From Mycoplasma simbae ATCC 49888 (GTDB lineage Bacteria; Bacillota_I; Bacilli_A; Mycoplasmatales; Metamycoplasmataceae), in assembly GCF_000702705.1 (NCBI RefSeq), contig NZ_JNJG01000004.1, forward strand, positions 124,001 to 188,000: 64,000 nucleotides of DNA, read 5' to 3'. Position 1 is the stretch's first letter. Each line of letters opens with the position of its first letter. The notes beneath the pieces were generated by a model. The model was not told where the DNA came from and ran no database searches. It saw only the letters and a list, made by a program, of their open reading frames with translations. Positions 10,344 through 21,288 of the stretch are shown here, piece by piece. The position numbers and the translations under genes were made by a program.

Positions 10344-11255
10344 ATGCTAAAATTAGATGTTAATTATAAAGAACGTATAGACAAATACATTTCAGATAAT
10401 AGCGAACTATCGCGCAATGACGTAAAGCAATTGATATTGCAAGGAGCTGTTTTGTTAAATGACAACACAGTTCCAGTTAACAAACCTAACTATATTGTTC
10501 AGCCTGGTTGAAATATCACCATTACCAAATTGATTGATAAACAAACAAATGTTGTGCCAACAAAGATGGATTTAGATATTGTTTATGAAGATGATGATTT
10601 AGTTGTACTAAACAAGCCAAGTGATTTAGTTGTACACCCTGCACCAGGACACCATGAAGATACATTGGTCAATGGCTTATTGCACCATTTCAAAACATTA
10701 TCGAATGAAAATGGATTATTAAGACCTGGAATTGTTCATAGAATTGACAAAGATACAAGTGGATTATTAATCATCGCTAAAAACAATGAATCACACATTA
10801 AACTTGTAGAAATGCTAAAAAATCACGAGATTAAGCGTTCATACATTGCTATTTGTGATGGTTTAATCGAAAATAAAAACACAAGAATTAATTTACCTAT
10901 CAACAGACACGCTAAGGATCGCAAAAAAATGGCTGTGCAACGAGATGGTAAAGAATCAGTAACAAATGTGTATTTATTGAAACATTTTTATCTAGATAAA
11001 TCACCAAAATCACTTGTGCGTTGTGAGTTGGAAACAGGTCGTACACACCAAATTCGTGTACACCTAAAATATGCTGGCCACCCCGTGTATGGTGATGCAG
11101 TATACAACAAAAAAGTGGATGATTTTAATCAACGTTTACACGCTTATAAACTTGAATTTACTCATCCAATCACTCAAAAACACATTCAAGTTTTTGCACC
11201 AATACCTGAGCAATTCAATGTTGCCGACTACGACTTTAGTGAGTTATTAAAATAA
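10344..11255 (+). CDS. rluD: RluA/RluD-family rRNA pseudouridine synthase
   Basis: 303 residues. The N-terminal S4-type RNA-binding domain (RIDKYISDNSELSRNDVKQLI) is followed by the catalytic domain with HRIDKDTSGLLII, whose Asp is the nucleophile, and ETGRTHQIRVHL. It isomerises uridines in 23S rRNA; whether it is RluD or another RluA-type member cannot be told from motifs alone. One UGA-Trp lies between the S4 and catalytic domains. The start is set by the leaderless promoter. Confidence 0.92.
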
Positions 11256-11263
11256 GGAGAAAA

Positions 11264-12076
11264 ATGAAGGATTTTTTCAAAATAACAAATATAAGTGAGC
11301 TTTGAAAACTGGAAAAAAAAGAGTTTAGAAAATATGTTGTTGGCTCAATTACTTCAGCAATAGTTCTATTTAGCTTATATGTTTCGCTTTTTGTGTTAAA
11401 AATTGTTGATTATTTTTCGAAAAATAAATTCGACAAAATTCCTGCTGATGTATTAAGTGATATTTTTATATCTGTGGTTGTTCTTTCAATAGTTTTATAT
11501 ATAGCAATACGCTTTTTTGTGAGCGTGCATAAAAGCTACAAAAATCAGTCTTTTGAACATTTAGATAGTGGTGCTTTATTATTCGCAGGATTTTTATCAT
11601 TCTTTGCATTTATTAGCTTAATTGTCATGGCATTTACTCGCTTCAATAAAACTAACACTTTTGTTGGCTGAATGCAAATAACAACTATTGTCTTACAAAT
11701 TATCTTTTTATTGCTTTGCGTGGCTGCTTACTATATTTTCTTTAGAAAAGCTAGAATTATTCAATCAGTATTCGCTAATGCCAAAAGTATTAGTCAACTT
11801 AAAGAACAATTAAGTGAGGAAGACTTAAACAATCCTTTTGTTAAAATCTTAATGCAGCAAGATGAACAAAACACTTCGCCTAACCATCAAGAAGAAAAAG
11901 CTGAAATTATCAACAAAGATACCGTGCACCGTAAAGAACAAGTTAAAAAACTTCTAGAATTACCAAACGAAAACCTATATTCTATCGCTAAAAAATTAAA
12001 TATTAGTGGCTATGACAAAATGGAAAAAGAAGAACTAGCTAACTTAATTTACGACATCACAAACAAAAACAACTAG
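11264..12076 (+). CDS. Membrane protein with SAP-like C-terminus
   Basis: 270 residues; an in-frame UGA at 11669-11671 (Trp) joins two apparent ORFs. It has four membrane helices (about residues 30-50, 70-90, 105-125, 140-155), then a charged, probably coiled cytoplasmic region. The C-terminal 35 residues (LYSIAKKLNISGYDKMEKEE) resemble SAP/Rho-N nucleic-acid-binding motifs. That mix could tether nucleic acid or ribosomes to the membrane, but this is speculative. An AAGGAG site precedes the ATG just after rluD, so the two probably share a transcript. Confidence 0.65.
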
Positions 12077-12095
12077 TGGCAAAGCCACTTTTTTT
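12075..12095 (+). terminator. Terminator at the end of the membrane-protein gene
   Basis: Stem AGTGGC / GCCACT with an AAA loop, then a T-run. It overlaps the upstream stop codon and sits just before the rnhB ribosome binding site. Confidence 0.8.
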
Positions 12096-12105
12096 ATGGA
12101 GATAT

Positions 12106-12735
12106 ATGTACAATCTTGATATTGAAAAAGAATACTCTCAATACTCAAAAATATTGGGTATTGATGAGGCTGGAAGGGGATGCTGTGCGGGTCCACTTGT
12201 TGTGGCGGGTGTAATATTGCCTGGCGGATTTAAAAGCGATTTAATCAATGATTCCAAAAAGCTTTCTGAATCCAAACGTGAGCAAGCCTATCAACAAATT
12301 ATTGCTAACGCAATAGCATATTCAATTAAGTTTGCTTCTGCTCAAGATGTTGATAAATTTAACCCTAAAAAAGCTACACATGTGTTAATGCAACAAATTG
12401 TTGATGAGTTGCATCAAGCAGATTTAATCATTACTGATTTTGAAAAAGTGCCTAATACTGCTAAACCACAAATAAATTTAATTAAAGGTGATTCGCAATC
12501 GCTAAGCGTAGCCGCCGCGTCTATACTGGCTAAGGTTTCAAGAGATAGGTATATGCTTGAATTAAGCAAGAAATTTCCTCAATATTCATTCCAAAAGCAT
12601 AAAGGTTATGCAACAAAACTGCACAATGATGAAATAGCAAACCATGGCGTATGCAATGAACACCGCATGAGCTATAAAAATGTAGTAAATCAGCAAAATA
12701 TCTTTTTAAACTCTCAGAAATTGAATAATATTTAA
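12106..12735 (+). CDS. rnhB: Ribonuclease HII
   Basis: 209 residues. It cleaves RNA in RNA/DNA hybrids and single ribonucleotides in DNA. ILGIDEAGRGCCAGPL holds the first catalytic D and E; DSKKLSESKR and a later Asp (ITDFEKV) follow, and AAASILAKVSRDR is typical. ATG 12106 preceded by GGAG is chosen; an upstream in-frame GTG (12076) lies in the terminator stem and is unlikely. A second enzyme, RNase HIII, is encoded 3.9 kb away. Confidence 0.95.
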   Translation: MYNLDIEKEYSQYSKILGIDEAGRGCCAGPLVVAGVILPGGFKSDLINDSKKLSESKREQAYQQIIANAIAYSIKFASAQDVDKFNPKKATHVLMQQIVDELHQADLIITDFEKVPNTAKPQINLIKGDSQSLSVAAASILAKVSRDRYMLELSKKFPQYSFQKHKGYATKLHNDEIANHGVCNEHRMSYKNVVNQQNIFLNSQKLNNI

Positions 12736-12748
12736 TAAAGGAGTAATT

Positions 12749-13480
12749 ATGGATTTTTATACAAAAATTATTAATCGTTATAGTGTTAGAGAATACGATA
12801 TGACTAAACCTGTTTCTCAAGAGGATTACAAAAAAATTATTGATGTTGTTGAGTCAGCGCCAACATCATCTAATTGACACTCGTCGAGTGTTATTGTGGT
12901 TAAGAATCGTGAAATCTTAGAAAAATTGGGGGCAACTAGCAAATACACTGGCTCAATTAAAACCTGTGATATGTTTTTAGTGTTTGTGGCAGATTACAAT
13001 AGAATGGCTTTAGCTCAGCAATCTGCACCTGAACTAGTTTACAATAATCATTCGTCTGAAGCTTATACAGTAGCTGTAGGTGATGCGTTTATTCAAGCGA
13101 CAATGGCTCAAGATATGGCAGCAGAATTAGGGCTAGGAACATGTTTTTTAGGATTAGCTAGAACAATGCAAAAAGAGTTGATCGAATTATTAAATATTAA
13201 AGGTCAAGCTTTCCCAGTAATAGGTCTAACAATAGGTCATATTAAAGAACAAGGTGTTGTCAAACCTAAACTTACAAGAGTGTTTAATGACCAATACGAT
13301 ATAAATAGACTTGAGCAAGATATCAAAGATTATGAGCTTCCATTGCAGCAATACTTTGAAAAAGTTGCGCCTGGCAAAAAAGCGTGAAGCTACAAGGAAG
13401 CAACAATTAAATCTGCTTCTTCATACAGAATGGATACAGAATTAATCGAAGACATTTGAGGTCTAAAATTACAAAAATAA
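12749..13480 (+). CDS. Nitroreductase-family FMN oxidoreductase
   Basis: 243 residues. It has the N-terminal RYSVREYDMTKPVS and APTSSNWHS FMN-binding segments, then a central VGDAFIQATMAQDMAAELGLGTCFLG helix and the VIGLTIGHI strand. This matches NfsA/FRP-type NAD(P)H:FMN oxidoreductases that reduce nitro or quinone compounds; the physiological substrate is unknown. AAGGAG lies 7 nt before the ATG. It ends at a terminator shared with the convergent transporter gene. Confidence 0.92.
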
Positions 13481-13487
13481 ACAATAA

Positions 13488-13515
13488 AAACAGGCTTTTT
13501 AGAGCCTGTTTTTTT
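13488..13515. terminator. Terminator after nitroreductase gene
   Basis: Stem AAACAGGCT / AGCCTGTTT followed by T; likely used from both sides. Confidence 0.85.
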
Positions 13516-13535
13516 GTTGTTAATAAGTAACTTAA

Positions 13536-14732
13536 TTAAGCAGCGATTGTTTGGAATGTTGCGTGAGCAGCAACTGTTCATATTGGCATAAATACCAAGC
13601 ACAATAGTGTTGATAATGAACTTACTTCTGCAGTAAATCCACTGTGTTCATGTTTGTAAGCAACTGAGAAAATAATTGTAACAGCAGCAGGAGGACATGA
13701 AGCTAGAACAACTAATAATGTACCTGTTTCTGGTGTAATAGCTTTAGATGCAACTAGAGCAAGAGTAATTAAGAATACAAATAGAGGCATTGTAATTAAT
13801 TTTCTTGCAGTTGTTAATCATACACCTTTGTCTTTTACAGCTAATTTTAGGTTAGATGTAGCTAGTGAACCACCAATAACGATTCATGCTAGAGGTGAAA
13901 TAATTTTAACACCAGGAATAATAATCGCAGCGAATACTGGGAATCTTTTTAGGAATCCAGCTCAGAATTGAGCTCCTTCTTTAGCTACTGTAAAGTTAAA
14001 TGGATCTTTAGCATTTGTAGTTAGAGTGGCACCAATTTGTGGAATAAATTGTAGAGCTCATAGAATAATTGAAACGTATAAAACAACTAACATTGGGTGA
14101 ACTAATGCTTTTAAAATTGGTTTAACTTGGTCTTTAGAAATTTTTTGACCTGAGTATGCAATTTTAACGTATGAGAACGCACCAATCATGTATGGTAAGT
14201 TTCAAACTTGTAGTAAAGCAGTACCTGATTTACCAAATACCGACGCACCTAGAGTTTCGATCAATGGTACGGCGAAGAATTGTAGAGAAGCATATCCAAC
14301 CATTAACTGTGCAGTTAATAATTTTTGAGCATAGCTGTTTACGTATGCTTCTTCATATTTAGCTGATGTAACAGCTTTGTCTGTTCTTTCTCACATTTCG
14401 TGTGCTTTCGCTTTTAATTTGTGAGACATCAAACGTGGGAAGAATCTAACAACTAGTGTTGTGTAAACACCAATCAAGATGTAGAATGCGGCTGATAAAC
14501 CAAGAACTATACCAACTTCTTTACCAATGGTTGCGTTTGCTGGTTGCATGAAAGCAACTAAACACAAGAATGGTAAGGCAAAGTCTAATAGAAACTTAGA
14601 TAGTTTACCGTTGATTTCTTTGTTGAAAATACCTTTTCTAGTAACAAAGTAACCAATCAACACAAAAACTAATGTAGCTAGAACAGCACCATATAGCCCT
14701 TGTGAGGTTAGAATACTTTTTAAGTGTTCCAT
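13536..14732 (-). CDS. AEC-family transporter (malate permease/auxin efflux type)
   Basis: 398 residues with about ten membrane helices split into two five-helix halves by a charged loop near residues 105-130 (LMSHKLKAKAHEMWERTDKA). The N-terminal YFVTRKGIFNKEINGKLSKFLLDFALPFLCL and the C-terminal half with LASCPPAAVTIIFSVAYK match the AEC family, whose members carry organic acids such as malate. The substrate here is unproven. AAGGAAAGGAAA precedes the ATG. A 343-bp AT-rich spacer separates it from the divergent HAD gene. Confidence 0.88.
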
Positions 14733-15075
14733 ATTTTCCTTTCCTTATTAAGAATATCTTACTTATTCATTTATAAGTGTTTTGGCACTATCGTACCGTT
14801 TATATTATATATAATTGGTTCCATAAAAAAGCATTTTCAGGTGTTGCTAAACTTCATAATCGGGCGTTTTTTATTGAAATTTGACAAAAAAATCGATTTT
14901 TGTCCACTTAATATAACAAAAATGAATTTTTCACAAAAATTAACGCTTAAAAATTTTTATGCAAAATGTGGAAAACATATTCACATTTTAAGCTTAAAAC
15001 ATCCTAAATTAATATTTATATATAAATAAAGTATAATTTTAATAATATAAATTTATTATTATATTAAGGAGCCGC
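14733..15075. other. AT-rich divergent intergenic region
   Basis: 343 bp with no supportable gene; the open frame at 14724-15029 is low-complexity and lacks a ribosome site. It holds divergent promoters for the AEC transporter and HAD genes and a 13-mer AAAATGTGGAAAA (14963-14975) that recurs in the other long spacer at 26966-26978. Confidence 0.7.
15032..15037 (+). promoter_or_regulatory. Probable -10 box of HAD-rnhC operon
   Basis: TATAAT 38 nt upstream of the HAD gene, which has its own AAGGAG site. Confidence 0.55.
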
Positions 15076-15996
15076 ATGGAACAAAAGAAAAAATTTATGT
15101 TCGCAATCGACTTGGATGGGACCTTACTTTCATCTAGTGCAAAAGGAACAATCCACCCTGTAGCTTTTGAAGCTATACAAAGAGCAAAAAGAGAATGACA
15201 CGTTGTTTGTTTAATTACTGGTAGACCTTGAAGATCTACTCGCCCTGTTTATAAAGAGCTAGGTTTAGACACAGTAGTTACAAACTACAACGGATCTCAA
15301 ATCCATAATCCAAGCGATGAAAACTTCATCCCCCTAATCAAATATTTAAACTTAAACGAAATGCTTTACATTTTAGGCGATCCTAAAGTTAGAAAAGAAA
15401 TCAGCAACCTAGCAATCGAAGGACCTGGTTGAGTGCAAATTGAACACCGTGACGATGCACTTGAACAAGTTTTTGGTTTTGCACAAAACCCTAAATTTAA
15501 AGTTGGTTTAGACTTTAATAAAATTCCTTTAAGGCCAACAGGTATTATTTTTGATGTACAACCTACTACTGATCCAGATGATCTTAGAGACTATTTACGT
15601 GCTAAATATGGTGATTTAGGTGAGTTTTCTTACTGATCAAAAGGAGAGGGTTTAACACCTGTTTTTGACATTACTAACGTTTCAGTCAACAAAGGACGTG
15701 CAATTTCATTGCTAAGTAGATACTACGATGTACCACTAGAACACATTGTTGCTTTTGGTGATGGTCATAACGATGTGCCAATGTTTAAAGTTGCTAAAAC
15801 TGCCGTTGTCATGAAAAACGCTAAAGAACCAGTTAAAAAACACGCTACCGTGCGTTTAGAATACTCAAACGTAGAAGGCGGTGTAGGGCACTACATTAAT
15901 AAATTCTTGGACAATCCAGATGCCGAAATTGAAAAAAGCCTTGAAGAACGCAAAAAAATGAAATCAGATTCATACTTAACTGCTGATTTGGACTAA
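15076..15996 (+). CDS. Cof-type HAD-IIB phosphatase
   Basis: 306 residues. HAD motif I is FAIDLDGTLL (DxD nucleophile), motif II is LITGRP, and motif IV is AFGDGHNDVPMF with Lys-containing motif III before it (VNKGRAISLL). The cap inserted between motifs II and III is of the C2 (Cof) type. Members dephosphorylate sugar phosphates, flavin or nucleotides; the substrate is unknown. AAGGAGCCGC precedes the ATG. rnhC begins 2 nt after the stop. Confidence 0.93.
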
Positions 15997-15998
15997 TA

Positions 15999-16688
15999 AT
16001 GAAATTTATTGAATTTAATGAACATTTTATTGAAGAAAACTATCAATTTATTGGGATTGACGAGGTCGGAGTAGGTGATTATTTTGGCCCGCTTGTGGCA
16101 GCAGCTGTTTATATTCCAAAAGAAAACATTCAAAAAATTATTTCTCTAGGTGTTAAAGATTCTAAAAAGTTAACGGATAAAGATATAGTTAATATAGCAT
16201 CTAAAATAAAGGAGCTAACCATAAATAGCGCTTATGTTCTTTCCCCTAAAAGCTATAACAGTTTAACCTCTACATACAACGCCAATGAATTGAAGATGTT
16301 TACACATCTTAGTGCTTTGGAAGAAGTTTTAAACAATAATGTTGAGTATGATTATATTTTTATTGACAAATACTCAACAACAAAAAGTATTGAAAAATAC
16401 TGAAAAATATTCACAGAAAGCAACAAGATTAGAGATTTTAATATTGTTGCCAAAGATGTTGTTTTAGCTAACAAAGCAGAGGATATTTGCCTGCCAGTCG
16501 CTTGTGCTTCAATACTGGCTAGAGATGCTTTTTTAAAAAAGATGCAGTTAATGAATCAATACTATTCAATCGAATTTCCACTAGGAGCTTCCAACCAGGT
16601 AAAAATGTTTGCTAAAGAATTATGGTTGAATAGACCTGATATTGAACCAAATAAAGTATGCAAAACTAGTTTTAAAATGGACATTTAA
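15999..16688 (+). CDS. rnhC: Ribonuclease HIII
   Basis: 229 residues. The catalytic GIDEVGVGDYFGPLV (D, E) and the VKDSKKLTDKD and IDKYSTTK segments mark type HIII, which replaces the AGRG of HII by VGVGD. The C-terminal catalytic part has LPVACASILARDAF. The usual N-terminal TBP-like substrate-binding domain of RNase HIII is absent: the catalytic motif starts near residue 20, so this is a short form. It is translationally linked to the HAD gene and coexists with rnhB at 12106. Confidence 0.88.
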
Positions 16689-16705
16689 TTCAAAAAAAGA
16701 TTGAA

Positions 16706-16747
16706 AAAATACACATAAGTGTTGAATTTATGTGTATTTTATTTTTT
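16706..16747. terminator. Bidirectional terminator rnhC / MFS gene
   Basis: Stem AATACACATAA / TTATGTGTATT with T-rich flanks on both strands; it covers the stop codon of the convergent transporter gene. Confidence 0.85.
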
Positions 16748-18166
16748 GCTTTTGAATAGTTTGCTCATTCATTTAGGGAATGTTTTAGCATCTGCACTAG
16801 GTTCTTTAAGCATTAGTACACCTACAAGTGCAAGTGCTGAGAAAATAACAATTAAGCTAAAGCCAATTGCTGCGTATGTATGGTGAGTACCCACGCCGCC
16901 AGCTTTTCCAACTAATGAAATTAGTGAAATAATAATTGTTACCAATGTAAAGAATAAGTATCCTAGACCTCAAATCAAGCTAAACATTCAACCAATTTTC
17001 TTAGGATCATTGTCTTTGTACTCGTGAGGTGTGTTCAACATAACACCTTGAATTCCTCATAAACTCATTCCAGTTAAGAAACCAAAAATGTAGAAAAATA
17101 CTAGAGCAACTACACTACCTTTAGCAACACCAGTGATGAATGTTACCATTGATAGAATGTAGAAGAAAATTCCTAATGAAATAACTGTAGCAATATATCA
17201 TTTACGTTTTAAGTTAAATCTAGATCATAAACCAATTGAAATTGGACCCACAAACACAGCGGCTAAGAATAGTAATGATCAAATACGAATTTGTTTTTGA
17301 TATACATCTCTACCAATTTCAGCGATGTCTGCGAAGAATGGTACTGAATATATTGTTGGGAATACTACCGCACATAATCATCCCCCATATAGCAATACTC
17401 AAGCTCATGTAGATTTTTTCTTCAAGTAGCTTCTTAGAATTGATCAGCCACTTGGACCTTTATTTTGTTGTTTTTCCTCTTTAGTTTTAACGTCAAATTT
17501 AGAACCAAAGAACACCATAATTAGTAATGGAATTACATTTAACACAGCAAGCACTGTGAAAATGATTTGTCAGTTTGCTCTAACTGACTCAACATTACCA
17601 ACAAATACGAATGGAACGATTGAAAGAATTGTTCCTAGTGGATAGAATCAAATACCAAATTGTGAGGCAATTGATTTTTCCTTTTTAGTAAAGAAATTAG
17701 CAGCAATAGGTTGAGTTAGAATAATCAACATTGTTCCACCAATAGCCATTAATGTTCTTAAAATTAAGAATAATACATAGCCATAAGCGTTTGCTGGCAT
17801 AAATTGGGCAGGAATTCCCAATAATGTTAGGGCAAGGGCAATAATTGTTGTGTTTTTGTGTGCAAATTTAACTAATAATAAAGCAACCGCAACAGATCCA
17901 ATACCCCTTCCAATTGTAATACCTCAGTTGACAGCACTGTTGACTAAGTCGAATGAAGCATTTTTTTCAATATTAAAGTAACCAAGTACACCTGCGTCTT
18001 TAACTCCATTGTGCACGCCACCACCGGCTAAGCCAACACTAAATCCTCAGTTTGTAACAAATAGTAAGTAGGCAAACGAAATGAACGCCCATAAGAAAAA
18101 TCCATATGCAATTTTCTTTTTAGGGTCGTTTGCAAATTTGTCTGTTCAAGACTTCTTTTGTTGCAA
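16739..18166 (-). CDS. MFS transporter, TTG start
   Basis: 475 residues, about 12 membrane helices. Many UGA-Trp codons and a TTG start hide it from ordinary ORF detection. The TTG at 18166 follows AGAAAGGAG at proper spacing; no ATG is available before the first helix. It opens QQKKSWTDKFANDPKKKIAYG, then helix 1. The helix 4-5 region with QPIAANFF and FTKKEKSIASQFGIWFYPLG resembles organophosphate or sugar porters of the major facilitator superfamily, but the substrate cannot be assigned. The central loop (GSKFDVKTKEEKQQNKG) separates the two six-helix bundles. Confidence 0.85.
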
Positions 18167-18318
18167 ATTTTCTCCTTTCTGTACCTAAGGTACAAATTAT
18201 TTGCTAAGTTATTATAAAGATGTTATGCCAAATCGCATAAAAATAATGTTATTTTTGCCATAAATTTTTAAAAAAGTTAAAAATAAGCTTAAAGACGGCC
18301 ATTAAACCGTCTTTTTTA

Positions 18319-21219
18319 CTATATTAAAATGAATGTTAATGAGCCCGCAAACAACAAAATAGGTAAAATACTAAAAGTTATTTTGTAGAATTTTGTGCCT
18401 GTTTTTGTGGTCGTAACAATGTTTTTATTCTTGACTAATGACTCATTTTTAGCTTTAGCGCGATACAAATCAATTCTTTTTTCGCCAATAAATACCAGCA
18501 ATAATGTAAATGCAGATAAAAGCGTAGGAATAATTATTTCGCCCATTCCTCTAATCGAAGTTAAAAGCGACGAACGTTGCACAGCACTATAGCCATTAAT
18601 TTCATCAGGTTTAATGATAAACTCATAGATCGTTTTGCTTATTGCGTCTGAAGTACCTATGCCGCCTGGAGTAGGCGAAATTGAATTTATATTTCTTATT
18701 AAAACGTTTGCAACTAACATATTGAAATATGAACCGCCTTGTAATCCCGATTGTAGCATATCGGTCGAAACTGCAAATCAGGCTACTGGAACATAAAATC
18801 AAGGTAAAAGTTTTCAAAACAAAATCTCAATAAAGTTGAATCAATTTCGCATGACATTTTTTAGGCCAAAACGAATTTTATAGAATTCATATTGATATTT
18901 TGAGCTTAATGATTCAGGGTCATACAAATTAACAAAAGGCATTCACTCAAGAGTTTTAACAAGCATTTTTAGAATAAAGTTTTGTGCTTTTGCACTCATC
19001 GATAGCAGTAAAAAACCTAGTGCAAGTGTTGTGTCAATAGTAATTCCCAAAATAAGCGAAATTAGCATAATTAATACACGTTTATCAGCTAAATTCGCAA
19101 AAAAGTTGCCATAGAATTTAATACCTATTGGTATAAAAATTGCAATCAATATAAGGTTAGAAATTTGCCAAATGAACGTGTTAACCACGATTGAAGAAAC
19201 TAGTTGTGCACGTGGTATATTTCTACGTCTTAAGAATCAATATGTTGCCAAGTCGCCACCAATTGATTTAGGTGTGATATTTTGGCTTACAAGTGATATT
19301 AATGAGCCTATAAGCAAGTCTGAAAATTTAGCCTTAACTCCTTGTCAACCAAGAAGCCGCTTGAAAATTATTGCATTGATTATTGAATATATTATAAAAC
19401 CTACCACAAAAGCAACAAAGGAAGCCTTAGAAAGCTGGTTTGTGTTAATTTGTTCTCACATTGTTTCAAAAATTGCCCTAATATTTGCAGTACCAACATT
19501 ATCCGAGTCTTTAAAGTTATAGACAGAGTTGAATAAAAAGATAAATATACCAAATAAGAAAGCTACTAAAAACAAGTATTTTATAACAGTGAATGGTTTA
19601 GTTTTACGGGTTGTACTCGTTTCTTTTAAATCCAAAATATTGTCCAACACTTCTTTTTCACGCACAATTAAATCAACTTTATCAGTTTGATTATTCGTTA
19701 GTTTTACGTCTGTTAATATACTTACTTTTTCACTTAAAGCATCATATGAAAGAACTGCTTTATCACCTTGCGCAAAATTGATTTTAAGGTACACGTTTGT
19801 GCTCAATGAATTATTAATATACTCATGCGAACTGACTATTTTTTGATTTCCTATTTTTTCAAGATTTTTTAGTCTATTAAAGAATGAGCCAACTGAATTT
19901 TTGTCTAGATCATATGTTTTTTCTGTTGTGTGAGAATAGCCAAATTCAGTATAAGTTGTCTGCAATACATCAAAAAGAGTCATATTTTGAGCTTTATAAT
20001 ATTCAATTACACGCATCATTTCCAACATGAATAAATGTGCATCAAAAATCAATGATTTTGAATCTAGCATATACTCAAAATTGTTGTTGAATGCTAGCAA
20101 AATGTTCTTGTTTTTTGCCTTATCAAACAATTGCGATCTGTGTGTAAATTCAATAACCTCAATGTTGTGTTTATTAACAATTTTATTAACCAATGAATCT
20201 GTATTAATACTGCGTGCGACAGTATATTTTGATATAGAAGATTTATCAAAATGTTGATCATGATTAAGCTTGAAATATAAATATATTGAAGCCACCTGTG
20301 AAGATGTTAAATATTTATAAACGCCTTTGTGTTTATATGAAATAGTTAAACCGCTTCCAGAATTATTTATTGCAAAATTGGCATCATTTTTATTGAAAAA
20401 AGTTGATGTATTTAAAAAAGTAAGTTGTTTGGGGTGAGCAATAAACCAATGCTTATCTTGATTCAATTTTTTCAATGAATATCTAAAATTACATTGTTTT
20501 AATAATTCAGAGGTAAATTTGTAATCGTTGATAGAAGAACAATGTACACCAAACTTAGCAGTATTGATAGTTGTGTATTTTGAATAATTTTTATTGAAAA
20601 TTTCTTGAAAAATTGAATTTTTATACTTTATATTTTCAATCTCTATCATTTGTTCAGGTATATCAATATGGATATAATTAGCTTTGTTTAGTTCGCTGCT
20701 TAAAAGCAAAATATCTTGTTCGCTAAAATCTTTACCGTCTCCTCAATAAAAGCCCATTTGCATTGTATTTTTAACATCTTTGAAATTACTAATATAAACT
20801 CTTAGAGAAATATTATTATGTTCAGCCAAGTTTTTGTGATAAATTCCAGGCAATTTTTCATCCTGGTCTGGTACGCAAATAGTGTAGCCGTGTTCATTTA
20901 GAACACGTGATAAAATGCCTGAATAAAGTTGCGATCTAAATGTATAATCATTGCAAACTAATATTCGTTGATTTTGGATATTTTTAAGCCTAAGCACGTT
21001 CGCCAGTGCTTGCGAAATTGCTGTGATGGTGTATTCATTAAATAGATTGGTTCCAATTCCAACTTGAGCAATAATTTTGTTTTCTATGAAGAAAAAACGC
21101 TTATTAAAAGCACTATTGATTTCGTTATCGTTGCTAACTAAACCAAAAGACAATAATTTTTTTGTAAAATTTTTGTCTTTTGATTCTCTGGCTCTTCACT
21201 TCTCAAAAACTGGATTCAT
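18319..21219 (-). CDS. Degenerate phosphohexomutase fused to MprF-type flippase domain
   Basis: 966 residues in one frame with several UGA-Trp. Residues about 25-530 follow the phosphoglucomutase/phosphomannomutase fold: VGIGTNLFNEYTITAISQALAN, YWGDGKDF, HKGVYKYLTSSQV, and MRVIEYYKAQNMTLFDVLQ with EFGY after it. Every active-site loop is lost. The TASHNP serine loop reads SNFKDV (Phe near 146), the DPDADR metal loop reads NNSGSG (285-290), the FEES sugar loop reads FNNNFE (377-382), and the RPSGTEPK phosphate loop is missing. Residues about 542-966 form roughly eight helices of the lysyl-PG-synthase/UPF0104 flippase type, including QNITPKSIGGDLATYWFLRR and ISPTPGGIGTSDA. No aminoacyl-transferase domain follows. 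The start at 21219 has AAGGAG. I infer a lipid or glycolipid flippase with a sugar-phosphate-sensing or scaffolding pseudo-enzyme. Confidence 0.85.
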
Positions 21220-21276
21220 CTATCTCCTTGATATTTATTAATTATATAGAATAAATTATTTTTGCCGCTTAGGCCT

Positions 21277-21282
21277 TATAAT
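21277..21282 (+). promoter_or_regulatory. -10 box of fmt (leaderless)
   Basis: TATAAT ending 6 nt before ATG 21289; no Shine-Dalgarno. Confidence 0.65.
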
Positions 21283-21288
21283 GTAATT

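Noticed and set aside
11264-12076. Two separate membrane genes split at 11671
   Set aside because: The apparent stop is an in-frame UGA (Trp); the frame continues without a gap, so it is one gene.
12076-12105. GTG start for rnhB ten codons upstream
   Set aside because: It lies inside the terminator stem and lacks a ribosome site; ATG 12106 has GGAG.
14724-15029. 101-codon plus-strand ORF in the AEC/HAD spacer
   Set aside because: Low-complexity Phe/Ile/Lys composition, starts inside the AEC gene, has no ribosome site and covers promoter sequence.
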